Assembly (NCBI RefSeq): GCF_036346615.1
Contig: NZ_CP107836.1
Location: forward strand, 3,286,001-3,350,000
DNA: 64,000 nucleotides
Source of the DNA: Streptomyces sp. NBC_00523
GTDB taxonomy: Bacteria > Actinomycetota > Actinomycetes > Streptomycetales > Streptomycetaceae
Reading direction: 5' to 3'
Made by a program: the position numbers and the translations under genes. Under the pieces are notes generated by a model. That model made no database searches. It was not told the origin of the DNA and saw nothing but the letters and a program-made list of their open reading frames with translations. Numbering within the stretch: the first letter of the stretch is position 1; each line of letters starts with the position of its first letter. Below are positions 52,381 through 60,366 of the stretch, one piece after another.

Positions 52381-53126
52381 GTGATTCCTCCGTCTACGAC
52401 GATCGACTGTCCGGTGATGAATGAAGAGGCGGGCGAGATGAGATAGAGAACGGCGTCGGCGATTTCGTTCATGGTGCCGAGCCGGCCGAGCGGGGTGCGG
52501 CGCCGAATGCGTTCCCGATTCTTCTCGGTGACTTCCTCGGTCATGTCACTGTCGAAGAATCCGGGCACCAGCGAATTCACCCGGATATTGAAGGCCCCGA
52601 GTTCCCGGGCCAGGCTGCGGCTGAATCCGTCGAGCCCGGCCTTGGTGGCGGCGTAGACCGCCACGCCCCGGTAGCCGCGGATGGCGTTGATGGACGAGAT
52701 GTTGAGGATCTGGCCGCCGCCCTGGCGCGTCATCGCGCGGGCGCACGCCTGGGCGAGGGTGATCGGGGCGAGCAGATTGCTCGCGATCAGCGTCTCGGTC
52801 TGCTTGCGAGAGGTGGTGAGGAAGAGCTCCTGGTGGAGCACGGCCGCGTTGTTGACGAGCAGGTCGACCCGGCCGAAGCGGCGCACCACCGTGCGGACGA
52901 CCCCGCGCAGCGCGTCCGGGTCCCCGAGGTCGGCGGCCTCCCAGAGGAAGCGGTCGCCCCGCTCGGCCTGGAGGTCCTTCACGAAGTCGTTGGCGGACCG
53001 GCTGAAGGTCGCGACCCGCCACCCCTCGGCGAGCAGCCGCTCGACCAGAAGCCGGCCGAGCCCGCGACTGCCGCCGCTGACGAGGGCGACCCGGTCCTCG
53101 GAGGCGGTAGCCCCGTCGGCGCTCAT
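52374..53126 (-). CDS. SDR-family 3-oxoacyl-ACP reductase-like protein (FabG type)
   Basis: 250-residue short-chain dehydrogenase. The cofactor motif is LVSGGSRGLGRL, the NNAAVL motif is present, and catalytic Ser in NISSINAI and YxxxK in YAATKAGLDGFS fit the family; the C-terminus ends SITG-type FITGQSIVVDGG. Overlaps the ligase stop by 4 nt and the ACP start by 7 nt. The last ~200 nt of the gene use noticeably more A/T-ending codons (AGT, AAT, GTT, TAT, TCA, ACA) than the rest. Confidence 0.92.
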   Translation of the reverse strand: MSADGATASEDRVALVSGGSRGLGRLLVERLLAEGWRVATFSRSANDFVKDLQAERGDRFLWEAADLGDPDALRGVVRTVVRRFGRVDLLVNNAAVLHQELFLTTSRKQTETLIASNLLAPITLAQACARAMTRQGGGQILNISSINAIRGYRGVAVYAATKAGLDGFSRSLARELGAFNIRVNSLVPGFFDSDMTEEVTEKNRERIRRRTPLGRLGTMNEIADAVLYLISPASSFITGQSIVVDGGITC

Positions 53127-54466
53127 GCCGCACTCCGGATCTTCTTGTACCGCTCCGAGTGCTGCGGGGCGGCGGAGACCTCCACGAGCACCGGGACCTT
53201 GTACGCCTCCAGGCGCCGGCCGCAGTACTCGCGGACCCTGCGGGTGACGGAGCGCCGGTCCTCGTCCTCGACCAGCTGCACGGTCGCCTTGACGACCATG
53301 CCGGTGACCGGGCTCGGGCGGCCGCTGACGGTGGCCTCCGCGATGTTCTCGACCTCCAGCAGGACGCTCTCGACCTCGCTGGGGTAGACCTTCTCGCCGC
53401 CCACGTTGATGATCTCGGAGTTCCGGCCCAGGATGCGCACCCAGTCGCCGTCCACCTCGACCACGTCCTGCGTGTTGAAGAACCCGTCCTCGTCGAAGGG
53501 CGCGGGCGCGTTGAGGTAGCCGAGCATGGCCATCTCGGAGCGGATCCACAGGATGTTGTCGATGATCCGGTGCTCGAATCCGGCCGTGCCGAGCTTCACC
53601 CACAGGGTGTCGTCGCCTCGCGACCGGGTCGGCAGGATGCCCAGCTCGGACAGCCCGTACGTCTGCTTGAGCCGGACGCCCGGCAGCGCCTCGCCGAGCC
53701 GCCGCAGCGTCTGGAGCGGCATGGGCTCGGTGCCGTACGTGACGAGCTTCAGCGAGTCCGTGGCGTACCGCTCGTGGGCGCCGGAGATCAGCACCATGTT
53801 CAGGAAGGTGGGCGTGGTCGGCAGGATCTGCACCCGGTGGTCGGCGATGGCCTCGAAGACGGCCTCCGGGGTGCGCTCCGCGACGGTCACCACGGTGCCG
53901 CCCTGGCTGAGCGTGTGCAGCAGGGTGTTGACGCCGCCGATGTGGTCCAGGCTGAGGAAGGACAGGATGCGCGAGGGGCGGGTCGGCTCGCCGTAGCGGG
54001 CGAGGACCTTGTCGAAGTCGAGCACGGACGCCTTGCTGCGGCCGGTGGTGCCCGAGCTGAAGAGCACCAGGCCGGGCCGGCCGGCGTCCCGCAGCTCGCC
54101 GTAGAGGGCGTGGTCCGCGCGGCGGCCGGTGCGCTCGCAGCGGTGCACGCCGCCCTCGTCCACCCGGACGACGACCTCGACCTCGGCCACGTCCAGGAAC
54201 TCGGCGCGCTTGGCGGCGGGCAGGACGGTGAGCGGGACGACGACGACCCCGCGCTCGATGAGCGCCAGCAGACCGGCGCACGCCTGCGGGGAGTACGCCC
54301 CCTCCAGCGTGACGACCTCGCCGGGGCGGACCTGGTGGCGGTCGAGGAAGCCGCGCCACTCGTCCACGAGCCTCAGCAGGTCCTCGTAGCGGTAACTGCG
54401 GCCCTCGAAAGCGACGGCCTCGGAATCCCGGAAGGATTCCAGTCGGGCCAGAAAAGGGTGAGGCAT
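53123..54466 (-). CDS. AMP-dependent acyl-CoA/acyl-ACP ligase (ANL superfamily)
   Basis: 447-residue adenylate-forming enzyme. P-loop-like LVLFSSGTTGRSKAS, the A5-type QTYGLSELG, the adenylate Asp/Arg hinge (GDWVRILGRNSEIINVGGEKVYP) and the catalytic Lys in SERYKKIRS are present. It is slightly short for this superfamily. It probably activates a carboxylic acid and loads it on the ACP encoded two genes later. First gene of an eight-gene leftward operon (to 47572). ATG 54466 follows GGAG. Confidence 0.92.
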   Translation of the reverse strand: MPHPFLARLESFRDSEAVAFEGRSYRYEDLLRLVDEWRGFLDRHQVRPGEVVTLEGAYSPQACAGLLALIERGVVVVPLTVLPAAKRAEFLDVAEVEVVVRVDEGGVHRCERTGRRADHALYGELRDAGRPGLVLFSSGTTGRSKASVLDFDKVLARYGEPTRPSRILSFLSLDHIGGVNTLLHTLSQGGTVVTVAERTPEAVFEAIADHRVQILPTTPTFLNMVLISGAHERYATDSLKLVTYGTEPMPLQTLRRLGEALPGVRLKQTYGLSELGILPTRSRGDDTLWVKLGTAGFEHRIIDNILWIRSEMAMLGYLNAPAPFDEDGFFNTQDVVEVDGDWVRILGRNSEIINVGGEKVYPSEVESVLLEVENIAEATVSGRPSPVTGMVVKATVQLVEDEDRRSVTRRVREYCGRRLEAYKVPVLVEVSAAPQHSERYKKIRSAA

Positions 54467-54559
54467 TGTTTTCTCCTGGATTTCGAAGGCTTTCGGATGT
54501 CGATGACTCGAAGCTAGTACGCGGTAATTCGCCGCTCAATATGGCTTTTATGAGCCCTC

Positions 54560-54610
54560 GTACGGGGTGGCCATTCGGAGTGGCCATTCGGGCAGGGGTA
54601 CGGGGTAGCC
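54560..54610. promoter_or_regulatory. Direct repeats in the ligase / PPTase divergent region
   Basis: GTACGGGGTRGCC occurs at 54560-54572 and 54598-54610, flanking the tandem GTGGCCATTCGG at 54567-54578 and 54580-54591. The whole 54467-54761 gap (295 nt) is divergent promoter space; its left part is clearly less G+C-rich than the genes. These could be regulator sites. Confidence 0.5.
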
Positions 54611-54761
54611 GCACGGCTATGTAGCGGAAGAGGCATCGGCCGGCGCATGCTGGGAGGCGTAACGCACGACTGCCGTGACCTGTCCTGGGATGGCAGCGGG
54701 CCGCCGAATCCGGCCGGCCCCGGTGCGCCGGTTCTCCGGCGCGTTGCCCCCAGGAGCAGAA

Positions 54762-55424
54762 GTGATCCAGCAGATCCTGCCGCCCGCCGTCGCCTGCGCC
54801 GACGCCACCGCCGACGTCCCCGCGGCCCAAGTGCTGCCGGAGGAGGAGCCGTTGCTCGCGAAGTGCGTGGAGCAGCGGCGCCGGGAGTTCACCACCACCC
54901 GGCACTGCGCCCGCCGCGCGATGTCCGCGCTCGGGGTCGCCCCCGCCCCGGTCCTCCCGGGCGCCAAGGGCGAACCGCGCTGGCCGGCCGGGGTGACCGG
55001 CAGCATGACCCACTGCGACGGCTACCGGGCCGCGGCGCTGACCCGCAGCGACCGGTTCCACAGCGTCGGGATCGACGCGGAGTGCCACGCGCCCCTGGAG
55101 GAGCGGATGGTGCGGCACATCTCCGTGCCCGCCGAGCGCGAGCACCTGGCGGAGCTGGCCCGGGCCAGGCCCGAAGTGCACTGGCCCACGGTGATGTTCA
55201 GCGCGAAGGAGGCCGTCTACAAGACGTGGTTCCCGCTCACCGGGCGCTGGCTCGGCTTCCGGGACGCCCGGCTCGCGTTCGACCCGGAGGCGGGCACCTT
55301 CCGGGCCCGGCTGATGGTGCCGGGGCCGGTGATGGACGGCGCCCGCCTGGGCTGGTTCACCGGCCACTGGGCGGTGCGCGAGGGCCTGGTGCTCACCGCG
55401 ATCGCACTGCGGCGGGGGCGGTGA
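54762..55424 (+). CDS. 4'-phosphopantetheinyl transferase (Sfp/EntD type)
   Basis: 220-residue Sfp-type PPTase that attaches the phosphopantetheine arm of CoA to carrier proteins. Diagnostic motifs are GSMTHCDGYRAAAL, the Mg-binding VGIDAE and FSAKEAVYKTWFPLTGRWLGF. GTG 54762 is 6 nt after AGGAG. It is divergent from the ligase-SDR-ACP operon and presumably activates that ACP. Its 3' end overlaps the 3' end of the convergent HAD gene by 32 nt. Confidence 0.93.
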   Translation: MIQQILPPAVACADATADVPAAQVLPEEEPLLAKCVEQRRREFTTTRHCARRAMSALGVAPAPVLPGAKGEPRWPAGVTGSMTHCDGYRAAALTRSDRFHSVGIDAECHAPLEERMVRHISVPAEREHLAELARARPEVHWPTVMFSAKEAVYKTWFPLTGRWLGFRDARLAFDPEAGTFRARLMVPGPVMDGARLGWFTGHWAVREGLVLTAIALRRGR

Positions 55425-56202
55425 CGGCGGCGGCGGTGAACGTGGACCGGTCCGCGAGGCCCGTGAGCTCCGCCGCCGCCCAGGCGCCCGCCGTACGCAA
55501 CTGGCCCGGGGCCGACGGGAGGACCGGCCAGTCGAGGCGCTGGGCGTGCTCCATCAGGACCCGGTCCGTGCCGCCGACGACCACGGGGCGGCCGACCGCG
55601 AGGAGCATGTCCAGGTCGCTCGCGTGGTCCCCGTAACAGCTCGACTCCCCGGCGTCCAGGCCGAGTCCGGCGATGGTCTCGCGGACCGCGTCGGCCTTCA
55701 CCGAGCCGATCATCGGGCGCTCCACCTCACCGGTGAGCAGTCCGTCGGGGCCGACGACCGGCTCCGAGCAGAGGATGAGATCGGCGCCCAGGTCCTCGGC
55801 GAGCGGGTCCAGGCAGCCCCGGAACGAGCCGGAGACCAGCACCACCAGGTCCCCCGCCTCCCGGTGCCGGCTCGCGGCGGCCCAGGTGGCGACGGTGACG
55901 GCGGCGGGCCCGCGCCGGTACTCCTCGTACCACTCGCGCCCGGCGGTGCGCAGCGCGTCCATCGGGACCCCGGCGAAGCGGCGGTAGTAGCGGCGGTTGA
56001 TCTCCGAGCGGTGCACGCCGGAGTCGGCGGCCTCGCGGACGCCGGCCATCACGGCGGCGTGTCCTGAGCCGTCGTCGCCGTGGCGGGCCATCCAGAACCG
56101 CAGGAAGTCGAACATGCTCTTGGTGTTGATCAGCGTCTCGTCGACGTCGAAGAAGGCGGCGCGGGTGGCCTTCGTCGTGATCGCTCGGTTCATGAAGTTC
56201 AT
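55393..56202 (-). CDS. HAD-IB family phosphatase
   Basis: 269-residue SerB-like HAD phosphatase. Motif I is FFDVDETLIN (nucleophile Asp), motif II is LVVLVSGSFRG, and motif III is CYGDHASDLDML with the two acidic residues. A cap domain lies between motifs I and II. It hydrolyses a small phosphate ester; in an AfsA-type pathway a phosphorylated butenolide would be a fitting substrate, but this is conjecture. The ATG at 56202 is used (another at 56193). It follows the LuxR gene by 8 nt on the same strand. Confidence 0.88.
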   Translation of the reverse strand: MNFMNRAITTKATRAAFFDVDETLINTKSMFDFLRFWMARHGDDGSGHAAVMAGVREAADSGVHRSEINRRYYRRFAGVPMDALRTAGREWYEEYRRGPAAVTVATWAAASRHREAGDLVVLVSGSFRGCLDPLAEDLGADLILCSEPVVGPDGLLTGEVERPMIGSVKADAVRETIAGLGLDAGESSCYGDHASDLDMLLAVGRPVVVGGTDRVLMEHAQRLDWPVLPSAPGQLRTAGAWAAAELTGLADRSTFTAAAVTAPAAVRSR

Positions 56203-56210
56203 CGCGGAGT

Positions 56211-57149
56211 TCACCAGCCGGTTCCGTAGGGGGAGGCCGGCGCGTGGGCGGCGGCCTGCGGGGCGGGGCCGCACAGGCCCTCGCGCAGGGCGCGGGCGGC
56301 GGCGAGCGTGCGGTTGGGGCAGTTGAGCTTGGCCAGGATGTTGGCGACCAGCCGCTTCGCGCCGTGCTCGGAGATCCGCAGCCGGCGCCCGATCTGCTTG
56401 TTGCTGAGGCCGTCCACGACGAGCGTCAGGGCCTCGCGCTCGCGCGGCGTGAGCCGGGGCGCGGCCGGGACCTCGCGGGCGCCGCGCCCGGCGAGTTCGA
56501 GGAGGGGCCGGGTCAGGGCGGCCGGTATGCGCGCCTCGCCGGCCCGCATCGCGCCGAGCACGTCACCGAGGGCCGCCGCGTCGAGGCCGTCGGAGAACAG
56601 CAGCGAGGCGCCCGCCACGGAGGCGACCCGGTCGAGGTCGAAGGACCGGCTGTCCGGCAGGAGCAGGAGCACGCGCACCCCGTACGCGGCGACGCGGTGC
56701 AGCACGGAGTCGCCGTCCAGGTCGGCCGGCTCCGGCACGATGAGCAGCACATCGGTCGCCGGGTCGCCGACCGCGTCCACGGCCGCCGACAGCTCCGGGA
56801 AGGCCCGGCAGCTCCCGACCGCGTCCACGGCACCGAGCATGCGCTCCAGGCCGTAGCGCTGAAGGTCGTCGCGGACGGAGAGGATGACATCGGTCGCCTG
56901 CTGCGGGACCAGCGGCGAGGTGGAACGTACCGGCGGAGCGGCGACTGCCGGGTCGTGTCCGTGAAGTCCCGTCGTACGCCCGGAGGGCGTGGCCTGCGGC
57001 GTCTGGTGCGTGCTCTCGGCGTGCCGGCCGACATCCCTCGTACTGGACGTACTTGGGATTTCGGCCGGTGCGGCGAGAGTGCGTGCCAGGCGTCGCGGGC
57101 CAGACGGGACTTCACGGACACGGCCCGGAGCCGCGCGGTTCTGCGACAT
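56211..57149 (-). CDS. LuxR-family atypical response regulator, N-terminus disturbed by a repeat
   Basis: 312 residues. The C-terminal LuxR helix-turn-helix (LTPREREALTLVVDGLSNKQ, RISEHGAKRLVANILAKL) is clear. Before it lies a receiver-like domain without a phospho-acceptor Asp (VLLIVPEPAD where VVLLD-type is normal), so regulation is probably not by phosphorylation. Residues about 8-67 are encoded by the 179-bp palindromic element at 56949-57127 and look non-functional (Arg/Ser/Thr/Pro-rich). ATG 57149 has GGGGGTAAGGGC upstream; the true start could instead lie after the repeat. Next gene: HAD phosphatase. Confidence 0.8.
   Translation of the reverse strand: MSQNRAAPGRVREVPSGPRRLARTLAAPAEIPSTSSTRDVGRHAESTHQTPQATPSGRTTGLHGHDPAVAAPPVRSTSPLVPQQATDVILSVRDDLQRYGLERMLGAVDAVGSCRAFPELSAAVDAVGDPATDVLLIVPEPADLDGDSVLHRVAAYGVRVLLLLPDSRSFDLDRVASVAGASLLFSDGLDAAALGDVLGAMRAGEARIPAALTRPLLELAGRGAREVPAAPRLTPREREALTLVVDGLSNKQIGRRLRISEHGAKRLVANILAKLNCPNRTLAAARALREGLCGPAPQAAAHAPASPYGTGW
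56949..57127. repeat. Long palindromic repeat, 179 bp, inside the LuxR reading frame
   Basis: 25-bp ends (one mismatch) begin CGGGTCGTGTCCGTGAAGTC and end in its reverse complement. Inside, the arms continue as an imperfect palindrome (CTGGTGCGTGCTCTCGGCG and its near complement) to a centre around 57038. The inner block AAGTCCCGTCGTACGCCCG is shared with the 76-bp element at 33758-33833, so both belong to one dispersed family; no transposase is present. Confidence 0.85.
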
Positions 57150-57279
57150 TGCCCTTACCCCCAGGGGTCCTTGTCGGTGACCGCTGGGGCCACCCGTATG
57201 CAAGGAACGCTAGACGCGCGAAGGGCCCCGGAGGCCGTCACTGCCTCCTAGTCCGGGTGGCCGCGGACCGAAAGTAGTA

Positions 57280-57304
57280 GCCGGATACCTCGGGGGTATC
57301 CGGC
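57280..57304 (-). terminator. Hairpin terminator after the TetR gene
   Basis: GCCGGATACC (57280-57289) pairs perfectly with GGTATCCGGC (57295-57304), 17 nt downstream of the stop of the leftward TetR gene. Confidence 0.7.
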
Positions 57305-57320
57305 CGCTGGGGGCTGCCGC

Positions 57321-57920
57321 TCAGGCCGCCGGGGCCGCGAGCGGGACGTCGGAGAGGGCCTGGCGGGCGAAGGCCACCACGTGGGCGCGCAGGTCGAGGC
57401 CGCCGGCCGCCTCCGCGTCGGGGCCGATGATCAGGCGGGCCAGCTGCGGCACCGCGTTGGGCCAGGCGGCGAGCCCGATCAGGCTCAGCAGACAGGCCGC
57501 GACCTGCGGCGACGCCTCGGTCCCGAAGCTCTCCGCGAGGGCGGCGATCTTCTCCTCGTAGTGGCCGCGGCGGCCCTCCTCGTTGGGCAGGACGCCGTCG
57601 CGGTAGTGCAGGCCCTCCCAGAAGAAGAGCCGGACGAGGACCGGGTTGTCGCGGTGGAAGTCGTACACCCGGCCCACGTACTCGGCGGGGTCGTCGCCGC
57701 CCTTCAGCGGGACGGCCGCGGCCAGCTCGTCCAGCGCACGTCCCACGACGGCGTCGAACAGCTTCTGCTTGTTGCCGAAGTAGCCGTAGATCCGTTCCTT
57801 GTTCACGCCGGCCAGCTCCGCGATGCGGTCGACGCGCGCCCCGGCAATGCCGTGAGCTGCGAATTCCTCCTTCGCCGCAGCGAGGAGCCGTTCCTTGGTG
57901 TGGGTCGTGTCCGAGGTCAT
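57321..57920 (-). CDS. TetR family transcriptional regulator
   Basis: 199-residue TetR repressor. Helix-turn-helix: TKERLLAAAKEEFAAHGIAGARVDRIAELAGVNKERIYGYFGNKQKLFDAVV. The C-terminal ligand domain has RLFFWEGLHYRDG and is of the ordinary length; it does not resemble the gamma-butyrolactone receptors of the AfsA/ArpA systems. Divergent from a small membrane protein gene; the palindrome-rich region at 57952-57990 is a likely shared operator. Confidence 0.93.
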   Translation of the reverse strand: MTSDTTHTKERLLAAAKEEFAAHGIAGARVDRIAELAGVNKERIYGYFGNKQKLFDAVVGRALDELAAAVPLKGGDDPAEYVGRVYDFHRDNPVLVRLFFWEGLHYRDGVLPNEEGRRGHYEEKIAALAESFGTEASPQVAACLLSLIGLAAWPNAVPQLARLIIGPDAEAAGGLDLRAHVVAFARQALSDVPLAAPAA

Positions 57921-57951
57921 GCCACCAGCGTAGAACGCCTTCCCGCAGATG

Positions 57952-57990
57952 CCAACCAACTGGATGGTTGACATCCAACTAGTTGGTTGG
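57952..57990. promoter_or_regulatory. TetR operator candidate
   Basis: CCAACCAACT (57952-57961) and AGTTGGTTGG (57981-57990) are perfect inverted repeats 19 nt apart. The core also contains the 12-bp palindrome CCAACTAGTTGG (57975-57986) and GGATG-N5-CATCC. It lies 32 nt upstream of tetR and about 120 nt before the membrane protein gene. Confidence 0.75.
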
Positions 57991-58109
57991 CAGAGTGGAA
58001 CACGTCGCCGAGGGCAGCACCACCGCCCAGGCCCCAGGACAGGACCAGCGACAGCACTGCCCGTACCGCCTTCCGTACGCACCGCACACCGACCTGGATG
58101 GGACTTCTC

Positions 58110-58415
58110 ATGACCACCGTCGCCCGCCCCGCCGCCGCTTCCGCCACCTCCGCCGCCGACCGGAATCAGCCCCGCCCCGCCACCCCGGCCCAGCCGGCCG
58201 CGCTGCCCTCCGTCCACATGCGTGCCCTGCTCACCTGGATCGCGGTCTTCTCCGCCCTGACCGTGGTGCAGCTGCTGGTCGGCCCGTACGTCAAGGGCTT
58301 CCCGATGCTTCTGCGCACCCTGGTGATCACCGGGATCGTCGTGCCGGCGGTCGTCTACACGCTGGTGCCGAACCTCCTGAAGGTCCGCGCCGCCGTCCTG
58401 CGCCGCCGCGGCTGA
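58110..58415 (+). CDS. Small two-helix membrane protein, unknown function
   Basis: 101 residues. An Ala/Pro-rich N-terminus (about 1-35) precedes two membrane helices (MRALLTWIAVFSALTVVQLL and VITGIVVPAVVYTLVPNLL) and a basic tail. I recognise no named family. It is divergent from the TetR gene and probably repressed by it. ATG 58110 follows GATGGGAC. Confidence 0.8.
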   Translation: MTTVARPAAASATSAADRNQPRPATPAQPAALPSVHMRALLTWIAVFSALTVVQLLVGPYVKGFPMLLRTLVITGIVVPAVVYTLVPNLLKVRAAVLRRRG

Positions 58416-58426
58416 GCCGTGCGGCA

Positions 58427-58444
58427 ATGGCTGATTCCAGCCAT
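58427..58444 (+). terminator. Weak hairpin after the small membrane protein gene
   Basis: ATGGCTG / CAGCCAT with a 4-nt loop, 12 nt after the stop. Downstream, TATCCT near 58472 could be the -10 of the next gene. Confidence 0.4.
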
Positions 58445-58528
58445 CACCGCCACGCAGTCCGCAAATCGGCTTATCCTGCACCGGTTCAGCGCTAGAGAAG
58501 CAGTTGAGCCCCGGGGGAGGAGAGCGTG

Positions 58529-59638
58529 ATGAGAGAACCGGCGCAGAGCCGCCTCGGCAGCCGCCAGGGCGGCCCGCCCGTGAAACGCTTCAGGGCGTAC
58601 GAGGACGAGGTCATCGCCCTCTACCACGCCCGGCTCCGCGGGATCAGCAGTCCGCTCGCCGCCGACGACGAGGTCTGGGCGCAGTGCGAGTTACAGGGCC
58701 GCCGGGTCTTCCGTGACTGCGCCGACAGCCTGGAGGCCGGCCTGACCGAGGTCTCCGACAGCCACATCGCCGAGGTCGTGGACCTCGGCAGCGCCCGGGT
58801 CCAGCAGGGCGTCCACCTCACGCACTCGGTGCGGGCCGGGGTGATCCTCTTCGACACCGTCCTGGAACGCCTGCTGGAGTGCACCGTGGGCGTCGAGGGC
58901 GCCGACCGGGCCTACGCGGCCGCCATCCGGGCCCTTCAGCAGGGCATCGGCAGGCGCCTGGAGGTCGGCTCGATCGCGTACGACTCGTTCATGCTCGCCC
59001 GGGTCCGCGAGGTGCACGACAAGGGCCACCGCAAGCTGGCCCGTGAGATCCACGACCAGATCGGCAACTCCCTCAGCCTCGCCATGCGCCAGCTGGAGCT
59101 GTACGAGCTCCAGGTGGCCCGGCAGAACTCCGACGTGCCCAAGGAGGTGCGGGCCGCCCAGGACGCCATCCTGGAGACCCTCGCGCACACCCGGGAACTG
59201 GTCACCGAACTGCGCCGCCCGGCCATCACGGGCTGCCTGGAGGCGGCGCTCGCCGACTTCGTCGCCTCCATGGGGGACGAGGGCGTCCCCGTACAGCTGT
59301 GGGTGCGGGGCCTGGACGAGTGGATTCCGGCGCCCGTGGCGGAGGAGGTCTTCGTCATGGTCCGCGAGTGCCTGCGCAACGCCTTCCGGCACGCGGAGGC
59401 GGGCAACATCGTCGTCCACATCGACATCGCCCCGCACGAGATCCAGAGCGAGATCATCGACGACGGCCTCGGCTTCGACGTGGAACAGGTCCTCGCCGGG
59501 GACCGCACCAACGGCCTCACCGGCCTCCAGGAACGCACCGACCTGCTCGGCGGCACCCTGCACATCGGCTCGTCGGCCGGGCGGGGCACGCACGTCACCA
59601 TGTGGATACCGATCAAGGAGGACCGGGCTCTCCGATGA
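58529..59638 (+). CDS. Cytoplasmic sensor histidine kinase with RsbRD-like N-terminus
   Basis: 369 residues, no membrane helices. The N-terminal helical domain (about 20-155) resembles RsbRD sensor domains. The HisKA_3 box is KLAREIHDQIGNSLSLAMRQ with His175; the ATP site includes VRECLRNAFRHAE, IDDGLGFD and GLTGLQERTDLLGG. It is partnered with the response regulator that overlaps its stop. ATG 58529 is 8 nt after GGGGGAGG; a GTG one codon earlier is equally placed. The input is unknown. Confidence 0.93.
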   Translation: MREPAQSRLGSRQGGPPVKRFRAYEDEVIALYHARLRGISSPLAADDEVWAQCELQGRRVFRDCADSLEAGLTEVSDSHIAEVVDLGSARVQQGVHLTHSVRAGVILFDTVLERLLECTVGVEGADRAYAAAIRALQQGIGRRLEVGSIAYDSFMLARVREVHDKGHRKLAREIHDQIGNSLSLAMRQLELYELQVARQNSDVPKEVRAAQDAILETLAHTRELVTELRRPAITGCLEAALADFVASMGDEGVPVQLWVRGLDEWIPAPVAEEVFVMVRECLRNAFRHAEAGNIVVHIDIAPHEIQSEIIDDGLGFDVEQVLAGDRTNGLTGLQERTDLLGGTLHIGSSAGRGTHVTMWIPIKEDRALR

Positions 59639-60312
59639 ACGAGACCGCCCCCGAATCCGTACGCATCCTCGTCGCCGACGACCACACGCTGCTGCGCGAG
59701 GCCCTGTGCGACCTGCTGCGCTCCGAGCCCGGCTTCGAGATCGTGGCCCAGGCCGGAAACGGCGAGGACGCGATCCGGCTCGCCGCCGCGCACCGCCCCG
59801 ACGTCGTCCTGCTCGACATCGAGATGCCGCGCAACGACCCCCCGGCCACCGTCCGCAGACTGCTCCAGGGCGATCCGGGCCTCCGGATCATCGTGCTGAG
59901 CATGTACGACGGGCAGCAGCTGGTGCAGGAGCTGCTGCAGCTCGGCATCAGCGGCTATCTGCACAAGAGCACCGGCCGCGAGACCCTGATCTCCGCCGTC
60001 CGCTCCCGCGAGGGCGGCGAGCTGCGCACCGTGACCGTCTCCGTCTCGCCCGACAGCCTGCGCGCACCGCAGCCCGCACCCGACGGCGCGGGCGGACTCT
60101 CCGAACGCGAGGCGGAGGTACTGGCCCTGGTGGCGCAGGCCATGAGCAACCGTCAGATCGCGGTGAAGCTCGGCATCGCCGAGGGGACCATCAAGCGGCA
60201 CATGCGGAACATCTTCACCAAGCTCGACGCCGTCTCCCGCATCGACGCCGTGAACAAGGCCGTGGAGCGCAGCCTGCTCCCCCAGCCCGAACAGCCCCGC
60301 CGCCGCTTCTGA
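59635..60312 (+). CDS. LuxR/NarL-type response regulator
   Basis: 225 residues. Receiver domain SVRILVADDHTLLREAL with Asp61 in VVLLDIEMP and Lys in YLHKSTG; LuxR helix-turn-helix around LSEREAEVLALVAQAMSNRQ and IAEGTIKRHMRNIFTKL. ATGA overlap with the kinase stop. It is followed by a strong terminator hairpin. Confidence 0.94.
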   Translation: MNETAPESVRILVADDHTLLREALCDLLRSEPGFEIVAQAGNGEDAIRLAAAHRPDVVLLDIEMPRNDPPATVRRLLQGDPGLRIIVLSMYDGQQLVQELLQLGISGYLHKSTGRETLISAVRSREGGELRTVTVSVSPDSLRAPQPAPDGAGGLSEREAEVLALVAQAMSNRQIAVKLGIAEGTIKRHMRNIFTKLDAVSRIDAVNKAVERSLLPQPEQPRRRF

Positions 60313-60323
60313 GAACGGCTCGG

Positions 60324-60348
60324 CCCCGCACACGAGGCGTGTGCGGGG
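60324..60348. terminator. Bidirectional hairpin terminator
   Basis: Perfect 11-bp stem CCCCGCACACG / CGTGTGCGGGG with an AGG loop, centred between the convergent response regulator and prenyltransferase genes. Confidence 0.8.
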
Positions 60349-60366
60349 CGGGTGCGGACGGCCGGG

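Noticed and set aside
57321..57920. TetR protein as a gamma-butyrolactone receptor for the AfsA-like locus
   Set aside because: Its N-terminus, ligand domain and length match ordinary TetR repressors and not ArpA-type receptors; its operator faces a small membrane protein gene.
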